DNA from: Amarolinea sp964580725
GTDB lineage: Bacteria; Chloroflexota; Anaerolineae; SSC4; Amarolineaceae
Assembly: GCA_964580725.1 (NCBI GenBank)
Contig: CAZOLV010000005.1
Span: forward strand, 1-64,000
Length of the DNA stretch: 64,000 bases
Reading direction: 5' to 3'
A program made the position numbers and the translations under genes. Shown in pieces: positions 33,226-42,685 of the stretch (positions are counted from its first letter, which is position 1; every line of letters begins with the position of its first letter). A model generated the notes under the pieces. That model saw nothing but the letters and a program-made list of their open reading frames with translations, did not search any database and had not been told where the DNA came from.

Positions 33226-34660
33226 TCAATCTTCCCAGTACTCGATCATTAGTTTCGGCCGCTGGGCGGCCTCGGCAAATTGGGCGCTTGCCAGCGCTAT
33301 CTCGACGTTGGCGTTTTCGCTGCCGGCGCCCGTTTTCAGGGCCAGGCCCAGATTGGTTTGACGGTTGGCCTGCCACCGGCGCAGCAGATGCGTCACGTCG
33401 AGCGTATACCAGCGCCCAACCGCCGCCACGGACGCGGCGCTCAGGGCGCCATAATCACGGTCCGATCCGGGAGCGTTGGCGCCCGGCGCCGCCCACAGGA
33501 CGGAGCCAGTCGCTCTTTCCCACGTCGCTTCACTCTCTGACCAGGCCCGCTGCAAGCCGTAGACTTGCATGACCAGGTCGGTCGGCAGGCTGCGCTCGAC
33601 CACGTAGACCGACAGACTGGCGGAGACTACATGAGCGGCTGTGGGCAGGGGCGCCAGGCTGAAGCGCAGCAGCGGCGTCTTTTCGTCGGCCTGAGCGCTG
33701 CGACTCCAACGCGCCAGCAGCGTTTGCGCCGCGCCTTGCGCCGTCGTCGGGTTCCAACTGTCGAGCGTTGTGTCAAGCTGATCGCGATAGTCGTTCAGCC
33801 CCACTTGCAGCATCAAGGTGCGCACCGGCGGCGTCGGTGTGGGGGCCATGCGCCAGCCGATCAGGGGCAGGCGGCGCGGGCCGGGGGTTGCCGTGGCCGT
33901 TGGCGTCGGTGTGGGCGTCGCCGTCGGCGTGGGGGTGTGGGTTGGCGTCGGTGTCGCAGTGGCGGTCGCGGTCGGCGTCGCGGTGGCCTGCGGCCCCAGT
34001 GGGCACTGAATCGTCAGGCCGAATGGCCCGGCGTTCCCCTGATAGCCGTCCACCACCAGCAAGTAGTCCTGACCCGCCGGCAGGTCTGACAGCGCCAGCC
34101 CGGCGTCGCCGGCCGCCAGACACGAGGCGGGGTCGCTGGAAGTCAGCAGAAACATGTCCAGGTCCACGGCGGGTAGCAACGTCACCAGACTGATGGTCAA
34201 CGGCTGCGTTTCCAGGAAGTGGAACCAGAACGCTGTCTCCGGTCCGCTCTCGTCCCAGTCGCTGCGACAGGCGTAGGTCGCCACATGCGAGGGTTGCCCC
34301 CGCGTATCGCCGGTCAGGCTGCTGCCGCAGAAGACATCGAGGGCCTGGCTGGCGTCCACGGTGGGAACCGGGGTCAGCAGATCGCGGTACGGGGGGGCGA
34401 TCTGAAGATCGCGGTACGGGGGGGCGATCTGAAGATCGCGGTACGGGGGGGCGATCTGAANNNNNNNNNNNNNNNNNNNNNNNNNNNNNNNNNNNNNNNN
34501 NNNNNNNNNNNNNNNNNNNNNNNNNNNNNNNNNNNNNNNNNNNNNNNNNNNNNNNNNNNNGATCGCGGTACAGCGACGGCAGCAGTCCCAGGGTCAACAC
34601 GACAAGGCCAAACGCGCACAGACCACAGACGCCCCAACGGCGTCGTTCTGCGCCGGTCAT
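33226..34660 (-). CDS. Exported DNRLRE-type surface protein with 9-residue repeats and an assembly gap
   Basis: Two frames of one gene around the N run at 34461-34560. The start (ATG 34660, 2 nt after the previous stop) encodes a basic N-terminus and a membrane or signal segment ending GLLPSLYRD. Then come 27-bp repeats encoding LQIAPPYRD (three full copies seen). An all-beta domain follows (about 34350-34000), then a Thr-Pro linker and a C-terminal DNRLRE-type beta domain, with regular strands such as TLDSWNPTTAQG and GRWYTLDVTHLLRRW. Probably anchored outside the cell; function unknown. True length depends on the gap. Confidence 0.75.
34379..34459. repeat. 27-bp in-frame repeat beside an assembly gap
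   Basis: Three exact copies (34379-34405, 34406-34432, 34433-34459), each with a 7-G run, encoding LQIAPPYRD on the minus strand. The sequence right of the gap (34561) resumes with the same unit start. Confidence 0.9.
34461..34560. other. Assembly gap of 100 N
   Basis: Exactly 100 N within the LQIAPPYRD repeat; real size unknown. Confidence 0.98.
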
Positions 34661-34662
34661 CG

Positions 34663-37440
34663 TCAACGGCCTATCCGCGGGAAGAACCACTGCATGAAGC
34701 GCGCATGAGCGAAATTGACCGTGATTGTTTCGGTATTGGTAATGTTCAGCGCCGCGACCGCACTACCGATCACAGCGTAACCGTCTGGCGTCGTGGCCTC
34801 TTGCACCAGGTACGCGCCAGGGTCCAGCGACAGGAAGACGTACTGCCCGCTGTTGTTGGTTGTTGTAGAGGCCATCAGTTCATCGGATGCGTCGAGTTCG
34901 GCATTCTGGTTGGCGTCACGATAGAGCCGAATGGCGGCGCTCGACAGGCCAGGCTCTCCGGCGTTGATCTGGCCGTTGCGGTTCAGATCCAGGAATGACG
35001 TTCCCTGGATGCGGGCCTTGGCAATGTCGCCGAAGTCCTGATTGATGGTCGAACCGGCCTGCACCACCAGCAGCCAACTGTTGGGGCTGGTCGAGATATA
35101 ACCGGCGGGATCGGTTTCGATCAACTGGTACTGCGCCGGGACCAGCGCCGTGAAGGCAAAAGCGCCATTGACCCCCGTCGTGACCTGACCCACATCGCTT
35201 GCGCCGCGCCGCAGGGTGATGACGGCGCCGGCCAACGTCTGCTCGCCCGCATCGCGCGTCCAGTTTTGGTTGGTATCCTCGAACACCACGCCCTGAATCG
35301 AGCCGACGCTCGGTGTCGCGGTCGGGGTGATGGTGGGCGTCGGCGTGCGCGTGGGGGTGCGCGTGGCCGTCGGGGTGACGGTGGGCGTGGGCGTCAGCGT
35401 TGGGGTCGGCGTCGGAGTACGCGTGGCGGTCGGGGTGACGGTGGGCGTTGGCTCGACTTCGTGCTGCAGGAGCTTGACATCCACCAGGTGAATCCATTCG
35501 TTGCCATCGCCGCGGGCGTTGATGCGAAAATCGCTTTCGGCCAGACTGCCGTCGTCGGCGCGCATCCCCTTGCCCATGCGTGCATCGTTGATGCGGAAGG
35601 TGACCGTTTTCCAGGTGCGGCTGTTGGTCTTGGCGACATAAGCGTTGCTGCCGCCTGTTGGCGTCGCGGCCCGCGTCACGCCGCCGATTGCCTCGTATTC
35701 CAACGCCCAGGTGTCGGTGCCAATGTCGGCGTAAGTGACCTTGATGTCCACCGTGTTCTTGCCGACGGTGATGTAGTCGGGATGAACGCGGAACCACATG
35801 TAGGGGTTGTTCGATTCCTGCGCCGTGCGCCGCACGACCCAACCTTCCATGCCGGTGGGCAGGTCGGGGTTGTGGGCGTTGGTGTTGCAGTAAGCAGGAC
35901 CGGCGCCGGCCGGCGCGCCGCAGTTACCCAAGCCGTAGACATACGATGTCGAGAAGCAGGGGATGCCCCCGCAGCTATTCGGCCAACTGGCCGCCGGATT
36001 GACGTTGGGATCGGAGCTGACATACGGGTCGTTCGATTCGGGGACGGTGCGACCGCCCAGGATGTTGTCGTTCTGATAGAGCCAGAATTCGAAATTGCCG
36101 AGTTGCGGGAAGAACGAAGACTCCTCGAAGGCGTAGTCGTAGTAGATGGGGTTGCGGTGTTCGCGCATCACCACCCAGACGCTCGGCGTGTTGCTCAGGT
36201 TGGCGCCGACATAGGGCCGCCAACGCTGTAGAATGTTCAGATAGTCGGTGCGATCCCGATTGGGGGCCGGGCCGGGATAGGGGTTGGAGCCGTCTTCGAC
36301 GAAGAGCGACTGATCGAGCCGCAGATAATAGGCGTGCTTGTCGAGACCGCTCAGCAGACCCCAGTAGAAGGCGCGCGGCGATTGCAGCATGTACCAGTAG
36401 GTTTCGAAGACCGTCGGCACCTGGTTGTAGTGCAGATTGAGCACATCGTACATGCCGCAGTTTTGACAACCGGAGAGCCAATCGCCGACCTCGGCAAAGT
36501 TGAAGTCTGGCGTCAGGCCATTGAGCGAGATGCCGATGCCCAGGCTGGAGGCCCAATCGCCCATGTCGCGACGTTCGCTCACCTGGTAGGTGAAGGAAGC
36601 GATTTGCACCAACAGTTGTTTTTTGAGGACGCGCGTTTGCACGTTGGGATCATAGACGCTAAAGGCGTCGTAGAACGCTTGCACAACTTCGCCGGTGTAG
36701 TCGCGCCAGGCCTCGGTGTAATTGGTGATGCCATCGGCGTGCATGGCCAGTTCCATCACGTAACGGTCTTCGCTGGAATTGACCATGTGGCCTTCGCCGT
36801 AGGTGCCAAAGCCCATGGCGATGAACTCCAGCCGCGCGTCGTTCATGTAGCGATCGCCGTAGTAGTCGGCCAGGGCGGCATAGCGTTGAATGAAGGCCGG
36901 GCGCCAGTACATTGGCAGGCGGCGGTGATCGGCGTTTGGATCGGCGCAGGCCGGCCCGCTGAACTTGCAGATCTCGAAGGTGTACTGATCCACCTCGCTG
37001 GCCGGATAGCTCGTGGTATCCCACATGTAAGGAGGCAGGTCGCGCACGCCGGTTTCGTAGCTGCGACCGCCGCCGTAGGGGCTGATGGCAAAGGCGCCCT
37101 TCTTACCCTTGGACGCAGAGTTGGTCAGCAGGGCATTGACGCGATCCGGGCGATAGCTGCCGTAGCCGCTTTCCAGATAGGCCCACGACCAGTTCATCAC
37201 CGTGCCATCAATGTGATAGCGATTGGCGTCGGCCGTACCGTACCAAAACGAGGTGTCGTCCTTGAAGTAGATGCCAGGGCGCGACGCCGGCGGGCCGGGC
37301 GCGGCCGGAGGCGCCGCATCGAAGCGGTGCACAGCCGCCGGCGCCGCTTGCACAGAAGCAGTGCTGGCCGGCGCCACCAACAGCGTCAGCAGGCACATCA
37401 TAGCCAGGAACCAGCGAAACACCCCAATCGAATTCTTCAT
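34663..37440 (-). CDS. Large exported glycosidase-like protein with SdrD-type repeats
   Basis: 925 residues; the ATG at 37440 has GGGAGAA upstream. A signal peptide (1-35, ending near SVQAAP) leads a domain of about 550 residues with many Trp, Tyr and Asp residues (GIYFKDDTSFWYG, GFGTYGEGH, SVWVVMREHRNP), like a TIM-barrel carbohydrate-active enzyme. I cannot assign a family. A beta domain follows, then a Thr-Pro linker (about 690-735) and two SdrD/Cna-B-like units (VFEDTNQNWTRDAGEQ, FLDLNRNGQINAGEPG) that bind calcium in relatives. The end, MQWFFPRIGR, shows no sorting signal. Confidence 0.72.
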   Translation of the reverse strand: MKNSIGVFRWFLAMMCLLTLLVAPASTASVQAAPAAVHRFDAAPPAAPGPPASRPGIYFKDDTSFWYGTADANRYHIDGTVMNWSWAYLESGYGSYRPDRVNALLTNSASKGKKGAFAISPYGGGRSYETGVRDLPPYMWDTTSYPASEVDQYTFEICKFSGPACADPNADHRRLPMYWRPAFIQRYAALADYYGDRYMNDARLEFIAMGFGTYGEGHMVNSSEDRYVMELAMHADGITNYTEAWRDYTGEVVQAFYDAFSVYDPNVQTRVLKKQLLVQIASFTYQVSERRDMGDWASSLGIGISLNGLTPDFNFAEVGDWLSGCQNCGMYDVLNLHYNQVPTVFETYWYMLQSPRAFYWGLLSGLDKHAYYLRLDQSLFVEDGSNPYPGPAPNRDRTDYLNILQRWRPYVGANLSNTPSVWVVMREHRNPIYYDYAFEESSFFPQLGNFEFWLYQNDNILGGRTVPESNDPYVSSDPNVNPAASWPNSCGGIPCFSTSYVYGLGNCGAPAGAGPAYCNTNAHNPDLPTGMEGWVVRRTAQESNNPYMWFRVHPDYITVGKNTVDIKVTYADIGTDTWALEYEAIGGVTRAATPTGGSNAYVAKTNSRTWKTVTFRINDARMGKGMRADDGSLAESDFRINARGDGNEWIHLVDVKLLQHEVEPTPTVTPTATRTPTPTPTLTPTPTVTPTATRTPTRTPTPTITPTATPSVGSIQGVVFEDTNQNWTRDAGEQTLAGAVITLRRGASDVGQVTTGVNGAFAFTALVPAQYQLIETDPAGYISTSPNSWLLVVQAGSTINQDFGDIAKARIQGTSFLDLNRNGQINAGEPGLSSAAIRLYRDANQNAELDASDELMASTTTNNSGQYVFLSLDPGAYLVQEATTPDGYAVIGSAVAALNITNTETITVNFAHARFMQWFFPRIGR

Positions 37441-37559
37441 GATGCAATTTCTCCCACAGGCAGCCTGATCGAACGGCAACTGGCAGTGGGCAGCAATTCT
37501 GAGTCGAAGCAAAGCGTACCGTCCAAGTTTCGTTCCTTCTCGCGTGCGCCCTTGGGCGG

Positions 37560-38348
37560 TCAGGCGGCACGTGTTGTGCGTTGTGCGCTCGTGATGATCC
37601 AGGGGCTGAGCGCCGGCAGACGATCGAGTCGCGCAAATTTCTCGATCGCTGTGTACAAGGGCAACAGACCGGTGTCCGAAAAGCGCAGGGTCGGCGCCCA
37701 GTTGTAGCCCATGTGTTGTTTGACGATGAAACCGGCCCGTTGCAAGCGCATCTCCAACTCATCCGGCGTCGAAACGTATTCGAAGCGATGCCAGGATTGC
37801 GGCTCCATACGCCCGGTGACGAGCAGCAGGCGGCGCAGCAGCCCCTTGTAGGACAGGCGGTTGGTCGAAGTGACGATCAGCCAGCCGCCCGGCCGCACGA
37901 TGCGTTGCGCTTCACGAAAGAACCAGTTTCTTCCATCCTCCACGAAAAACGGAACCTGAATGCACAAGGCAGCGTCAAAACTGGCGTCAGCGAACGGAAT
38001 GACGGGCGCTGTGGGGTCTGTCAGTTCGACGTTGAGCGAACGATTCTTCTGGCGTAAGCGACGCAGGGGCACGATGGAAACGTCTGTCACCGTGACATCG
38101 TAACCCTGCTGCGCCAGGGGGACGGCAATGCGCCCTGACCCGCCCGATAGATCCACCAGGCGGCGCACCGAGGGGTCTTGCGTCAGCGTCGTAACGATGA
38201 ATTGACGCTCGACTGAATCGAGATACTGGCCCAGCGCCACCGCATTCAGCCAATCGGGATGATATTCATGATCTATCTTGGTTGCGAGCAAGCGTTCTTC
38301 GACCCCATTTCGATCTGATTCGATCTTCTTCGGACTTGATCTGGTCAA
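37560..38348 (-). CDS. Class I SAM-dependent methyltransferase
   Basis: 262 residues. The SAM site is LVDLSGGSGRIAVPLA (about 64-79), with acidic residue VTDVS and the motif PFADASFDAALCIQVPFF. The longest frame starts at a TTG (38348) without a good ribosome site, so the true start may lie further in. The substrate is unknown; the setting suggests a sugar or lipid carrier of the polysaccharide pathway. Confidence 0.78.
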   Translation of the reverse strand: MTRSSPKKIESDRNGVEERLLATKIDHEYHPDWLNAVALGQYLDSVERQFIVTTLTQDPSVRRLVDLSGGSGRIAVPLAQQGYDVTVTDVSIVPLRRLRQKNRSLNVELTDPTAPVIPFADASFDAALCIQVPFFVEDGRNWFFREAQRIVRPGGWLIVTSTNRLSYKGLLRRLLLVTGRMEPQSWHRFEYVSTPDELEMRLQRAGFIVKQHMGYNWAPTLRFSDTGLLPLYTAIEKFARLDRLPALSPWIITSAQRTTRAA

Positions 38349-38662
38349 TTGATTGCACCATGACCAAGTCTATCCTAAGACAGCCAGATAAAATCCAGAT
38401 GAACATCGGACAGGCCAATGATGACATTTTGTTCACCAAGCCAACGCCAATGCTGCACGTGCCAGAGTCTACGGCGGCGCCTGGGTTTTGGCGCAAACGG
38501 ATTCCCTCCCTGTGGTGAAGCGGAAAAGCCGCCGTCGCGGCAATCACGCTTGAATGCGAGGAAGCTGGTTTTTACGTGCGAACTGGTTCGGCCGGTTGGG
38601 ACAACGATGTATCAGGCAGTCAGGGTGGGCCATGTTAGCACAGCAGCACATCTTTGGCAATT
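38349..38662. other. Intergenic region, lower G+C, no gene seen
   Basis: 314 bp between two minus-strand genes, richer in A/T than its surroundings. I found no family-like reading frame and no convincing promoter. Confidence 0.5.
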
Positions 38663-39661
38663 TCACGCCAGCCGAATGATGCAATGCGTCTGCCCCGATT
38701 CGACGATCTTTTCGGCCAGCAGGACGGCGCGCAGCCCTTCGGCGCCATCCACCAGCGGCGCTCGATCTTCGAGCACGGCGCCAATGAACGATTCCAGCTC
38801 CGCCCGCAGCGGCTCCTTGCGTTTGACCTCATATTTGACGACGCGCCCCTCGCTCACGCCCATCAACGCCGTCAGCCCTTCCCACTGACCGTTGCTGGCG
38901 CTGCTGTTCTCGAAGAACTGAAGCTCCTGCGTCAGGTAGTTGACAGCGAACATGCCGCCTTCGCCGATGATGGTCAGCTCGCGAAACTTCTTGGGCGTCA
39001 GCCAGTTGATGTCCAACACGCCAACGGTCCCGTTGCTGAACTTGAGTACGCCCGACAGCAGGTCTTCGTGTGCGGCGTGAATCTCGCGCTCCGTCTCGGC
39101 ATACAACGATGTGATGTGCGCCTGCGTCAGATACTCCAGGATGTTCACCTCGTGCGTGGCCAGGTCGAAGACGACGCCCACATCCTCCACGCGCGGCGGA
39201 AAGGGGCCGACGCGCCGCGAGTGCAGTTGAAAGATGCGCCCGATCTGCCCATCGTCGAGCCGTCGCTTCAACTCGATCACCGCCGGGTTGAAACGCTCGA
39301 TGTGGCCCACCGCCAATTTGCGCCCGCTGCGCAGGGCGGCGTCCAGAATCGCCTGGCCATCGGTCACCGAAAGCGCCAGCGGCTTTTCGACGAAGACATG
39401 GCAACCTGCGCCAAGTGCAGCGACGGCCGCCGCCCGGTGCAGCCGCGTCGGCACGGCAACCGACAACACGTCGGGTCGCTCCTTGACCAGCATGGCCTCG
39501 AAATCGGCGTAGGCCTCCGCCTTGTAGGTGCGCGCCACCTGGGCCGCGGCTTCGACGTCCAGATCGCACACGGCCGCCAGGTGGGTTTCGGGCATTTCGG
39601 CAAAGATACGTGCGTGATTGCGGCCCATCGCGCCCACGCCGACAACGGCAACTTTTAGCAT
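38663..39661 (-). CDS. Gfo/Idh/MocA-family sugar oxidoreductase (WlbA-like)
   Basis: 332 residues; the ATG at 39661 has AGGAG upstream. N-terminal Rossmann fold (VAVVGVGAMGRNHARI), the family EKPLA motif (VFVEKPLALS) and the His of GHIERFNP. With the hexapeptide acyltransferase whose end it overlaps by 7 bp, it resembles the WlbA-WlbB pair that makes acetylated diamino-uronic sugars. The matching aminotransferase (DegT family) is not here intact, only as fragments at 62-64 kb. Confidence 0.85.
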   Translation of the reverse strand: MLKVAVVGVGAMGRNHARIFAEMPETHLAAVCDLDVEAAAQVARTYKAEAYADFEAMLVKERPDVLSVAVPTRLHRAAAVAALGAGCHVFVEKPLALSVTDGQAILDAALRSGRKLAVGHIERFNPAVIELKRRLDDGQIGRIFQLHSRRVGPFPPRVEDVGVVFDLATHEVNILEYLTQAHITSLYAETEREIHAAHEDLLSGVLKFSNGTVGVLDINWLTPKKFRELTIIGEGGMFAVNYLTQELQFFENSSASNGQWEGLTALMGVSEGRVVKYEVKRKEPLRAELESFIGAVLEDRAPLVDGAEGLRAVLLAEKIVESGQTHCIIRLA

Positions 39662-40284
39662 CGGTTCTCCTCTTCCAGTTCGATCTGCCGGCCGCAGGCC
39701 GTGCACAGGCCAACGCCATCCGCCGTTTGTAGCCGCGCCCCGCAGCAGCAGACGTAGCCCACCAGGCGGGCCGGGTTGCCTGTCACCAGGCCATGCGCCG
39801 GCACGTCATGCGTGACCACGGCGCCGGCGCCGACGAGCGCCCAACGGCCAATGACGACGCCCGGCAGGATGACGCTGTTTGCGCCCAGGGCCGCGCCCGC
39901 CCGCACCAGCGTCGGCGTGACGGTCCAGTCGCTATCGCTCTTGCGCGTGCCGTCCGGGTTGATGGCGCGCGGCAGCCGATCGTTCGTAAAGCAGACGTGC
40001 GGCCCGACGAAGACGCCATCCTCCAACGTGACGCCGTGGAAGAGCGAGGCGTGATTCTGAATCTTGACGCGCCGGCCGATCTGCACCCCGGCGTCGATGT
40101 AAACGCCCTTGCCAATGATGCACTGCTCGCCCACCTGAGCGCCCTCACGGATTTGCGCCCAGTTCCAAACACTGACGCCGGTGCCCAAATGAGCCTGCGG
40201 CGAGACTTCGGCGGTGGGGTGCACGAAGACCGCCGGCGGTTTGGCTGCGGCGAACGCGTTCTTGTCGCTCGTGTCGTGTGTCAT
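39655..40284 (-). CDS. Left-handed beta-helix acetyltransferase (WlbB-like) with C-terminal Cys cluster
   Basis: 209 residues from the ATG at 40284, which overlaps the FemAB stop (ATGA). Hexapeptide repeats run from about 20 to 170 with the active-site region FTNDRLPRAIN, as in UDP-sugar N-acetyltransferases. The C-terminus adds CCCGARL...CTACG, a four-cysteine pattern like a small zinc ribbon, which is not usual in WlbB. It would acetylate the amino sugar made by the neighbouring oxidoreductase route. Confidence 0.85.
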   Translation of the reverse strand: MTHDTSDKNAFAAAKPPAVFVHPTAEVSPQAHLGTGVSVWNWAQIREGAQVGEQCIIGKGVYIDAGVQIGRRVKIQNHASLFHGVTLEDGVFVGPHVCFTNDRLPRAINPDGTRKSDSDWTVTPTLVRAGAALGANSVILPGVVIGRWALVGAGAVVTHDVPAHGLVTGNPARLVGYVCCCGARLQTADGVGLCTACGRQIELEEENRC

Positions 40285-41345
40285 AGACGCATGAACCTCT
40301 TGCGGTAGAGATCGTAAGCTTTGACCGCCAGGCCGTACCAGGGCGCGTGGATTTTGACGCTGCGCCCCGGATTGATCGTGCGCCCGCCGAACCGCTCCTT
40401 GAAGTCGCGCACCCCATACGGTTTGTCCGGGTGGCCGGCGCCGCCGAAGTCGAAGACGGCGTAGCCCTGCGCATGACCCCACTGCAGAAGATGCCAGACA
40501 AGGAAATCGTTGGGGTAGCAGCGGGCGGCGGCGCGATCGGCGCCGGCGTACCAGTCGAGCAGGCAGTCCTTATAGAGCAGGGAGGCGCGTCCGCCAATCG
40601 CCACGCCGTCGGCCAACGCCAGCGTGATGCGAAACTGGCCGGGGGGGCCAAGTTGCAAGAAGGCCTGCTCGAACAGGGAGATGTCGGTCAGCGGCACGCG
40701 GGCATGGGCGTAGACAGCGCACAACAGATCGTAGAAGACGCGTACGCCAGCCAGATCGGTGACGGTTTGAGCAACCAGCCCTTTCTTCTGCGCGCTGCGC
40801 ACGTTGCGCCGGGCGCTGCTGCTCAGGTTGTTCCAAAGAACGTCGAGCGGCTGGTGCAAGTCAATCAGGAAGTTGAGATGCGGTTCCCATGCGAACCCGG
40901 CGGCGGCCAGCAGGGGGCGCCAGGCGGTCTCGTCCTGCTGATGGCGCAGTTCACTGAACAGGAAACGTCCCCAGGCGCGCCGGTTGGCGGCCAGGATCAG
41001 TTGCGCTGCGGCGTCGAGGCCGGCGGGGCCGGGGACGGCCAGCGGCCCGCCAAAGAGAACGGCGCGGGAGGCAAACGGCAGCGCCACGCGCGCCAACGCC
41101 GTGCGCAGCCAGCGCGCCGATGATTGCGCCGTGGGCGCCAGCGGGGCGGTGAGGACGGCTGGCCAGAGGGCAAGAATGGCGCCAGATTGGGTATCTACGG
41201 CAGCCAGCGGGCGCAGGCTCCAGCCGTGAGTCGCCTGCACGACGGCGGCGAAGGTGGGGGTCTGGTAGATGTTGCTATTGGGGTGACTCTCGACCAGGGC
41301 TTGCCAGGCGTCGCGCGGGGGGCGGTCGGTGATGATGATGGTCAT
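40281..41345 (-). CDS. FemAB/GNAT-type peptidyl or acyl transferase
   Basis: 354 residues with two GNAT-like halves, the FemAB layout. Typical features are NLSSSARRNVRSAQKKGL in the middle, GGRASLLYKDCLLDWYAGAD, and FDFGGAGHPDKPYGVRDFKERFGG at the end. FemAB-like proteins move aminoacyl groups from tRNA to lipid-linked precursors; in polysaccharide loci they may decorate the repeat unit. The substrate is unknown. Confidence 0.85.
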   Translation of the reverse strand: MTIIITDRPPRDAWQALVESHPNSNIYQTPTFAAVVQATHGWSLRPLAAVDTQSGAILALWPAVLTAPLAPTAQSSARWLRTALARVALPFASRAVLFGGPLAVPGPAGLDAAAQLILAANRRAWGRFLFSELRHQQDETAWRPLLAAAGFAWEPHLNFLIDLHQPLDVLWNNLSSSARRNVRSAQKKGLVAQTVTDLAGVRVFYDLLCAVYAHARVPLTDISLFEQAFLQLGPPGQFRITLALADGVAIGGRASLLYKDCLLDWYAGADRAAARCYPNDFLVWHLLQWGHAQGYAVFDFGGAGHPDKPYGVRDFKERFGGRTINPGRSVKIHAPWYGLAVKAYDLYRKRFMRL

Positions 41346-41349
41346 ATCG

Positions 41350-42669
41350 CTACGCCTCGAACGGCCGCCGCAGGTAATCCCACAGGGTCAGGGCGTCAAT
41401 GTCGCCGCTGATGACGAGGGCGCTGCGGGCGGCATGGGGCCAGCGGCTGAAACGCAGGAGCGGGGCGGTAGGCGCTTCGACGGCGGCGACGACGGCGCGC
41501 CCCTGGGCGGCAGGGTCGAAGGCGGGCCAATCGAAATGAACGGGATAGCTGGCGGCGTTGGCGCTGATTTCGACGATGTAGCCCTGTTGGCGCAGAAAGC
41601 CGAGCAGTTCGGGTGCGCTGCCCGGTGCAATCCCCACGAAGGGGCGCTGCGGGCTGTGCACGGTGAATTGGCTGGCCTGCACCGGAGTGGCGAAGGGCCA
41701 GGCGGACAATGCGCCGGACGGCGCCGCCTCCGCCGGTTCGATGTGCAGCGACCCTTGTGCGATGACGCGGGCGGCGGCGGGCGCTTCGACCTGCACCTGC
41801 CAGCGATCAACGCCCGCTTCCTGCAGACGAATCTGGCACTGCGGTCGAATCCTCCACCATTCTGCTGTCTGGGCGAGGGTAGCGATCCAGACGTGAGGTT
41901 GGAGGGCGCGCGCGGCGCTGAGCAGGGCATCCAGGGCCGGGGCGCAGACGCTGCCACGTTCGGGGTGCAGTTGCAGGGTGAGCAGCTCACCGGCCTGATG
42001 GCTGGCGCGCAGCATGTCGGTCCAGATGGCGGCGATCTGCTCCACGGGCAGGTTGAGGCGATCCACCAGCATTTCGTCGTCGGGCAGGGAAACGGGGATT
42101 TCGACCAGACCTTCGGGCAGCAGTCTGGGCAACACCGGGGCGTGACCGGCGTCGAGCGGGCGGTAGAAGGCCAGTGCGGTTTGGATCGTGGGGACGGCGG
42201 CTTGCGACGCCGAGAGCACGGGCCAGAGCGCACATGCGCTGCTGTCGTAGCTGAACCCTTGCGCAAAGAGCAGCCGCCGCAGGTCGTTGTTCCAACGCAG
42301 GTAGGGTGCGCGAAAGCCGGCGACGGGGATCTGGCATTGTTCGAAGGCGCGCCGCGCCCGCAGCAACTGGTCGCGTTGGGCGGCGGGGGGTTGCAGGCTG
42401 AGGTCAATGTGATGATAGCTGTGAATGGCCAGTTCGATGCCGCGGGCGGCCAGGCGCTGCAAAGGCGCCGGGTGACGCTCCAGGGCGGCGGCGGTGGTGG
42501 GAAAGGCGGCCGCAACCTGATGATGCGCCAGGACGGCGGCGATGGCGTCGAGCGATGTTTCGAAGCGCGCCGTGGTGATGCCCAGGCGGCGCGTGAGGCT
42601 GAACAGGCGCCGCGGAAGATGCCAGAGGCCTTTGGAACGAAGTAGATGGGTCAGGATGCGAGCGTCCAA
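41350..42669 (-). CDS. Polysaccharide deacetylase with a possibly permuted NodB domain
   Basis: 439 residues. Zinc and active-site motifs are present: His83-Ser-Tyr-His-His87, Arg120-Ala-Pro-Tyr and His234 (LQLHPE). The first NodB motif (Thr-Phe-Asp-Asp), normally at the N-terminus, is missing there. A similar element, LVISGDIDALT (about 418-428), sits at the C-terminus. A beta-rich middle part (about 270-410) is unassigned. It should remove acetyl groups from a sugar or polymer outside or inside the membrane; no signal peptide is seen. Confidence 0.8.
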   Translation of the reverse strand: MDARILTHLLRSKGLWHLPRRLFSLTRRLGITTARFETSLDAIAAVLAHHQVAAAFPTTAAALERHPAPLQRLAARGIELAIHSYHHIDLSLQPPAAQRDQLLRARRAFEQCQIPVAGFRAPYLRWNNDLRRLLFAQGFSYDSSACALWPVLSASQAAVPTIQTALAFYRPLDAGHAPVLPRLLPEGLVEIPVSLPDDEMLVDRLNLPVEQIAAIWTDMLRASHQAGELLTLQLHPERGSVCAPALDALLSAARALQPHVWIATLAQTAEWWRIRPQCQIRLQEAGVDRWQVQVEAPAAARVIAQGSLHIEPAEAAPSGALSAWPFATPVQASQFTVHSPQRPFVGIAPGSAPELLGFLRQQGYIVEISANAASYPVHFDWPAFDPAAQGRAVVAAVEAPTAPLLRFSRWPHAARSALVISGDIDALTLWDYLRRPFEA

Positions 42670-42685
42670 CGATGCAGCCGCCTTT

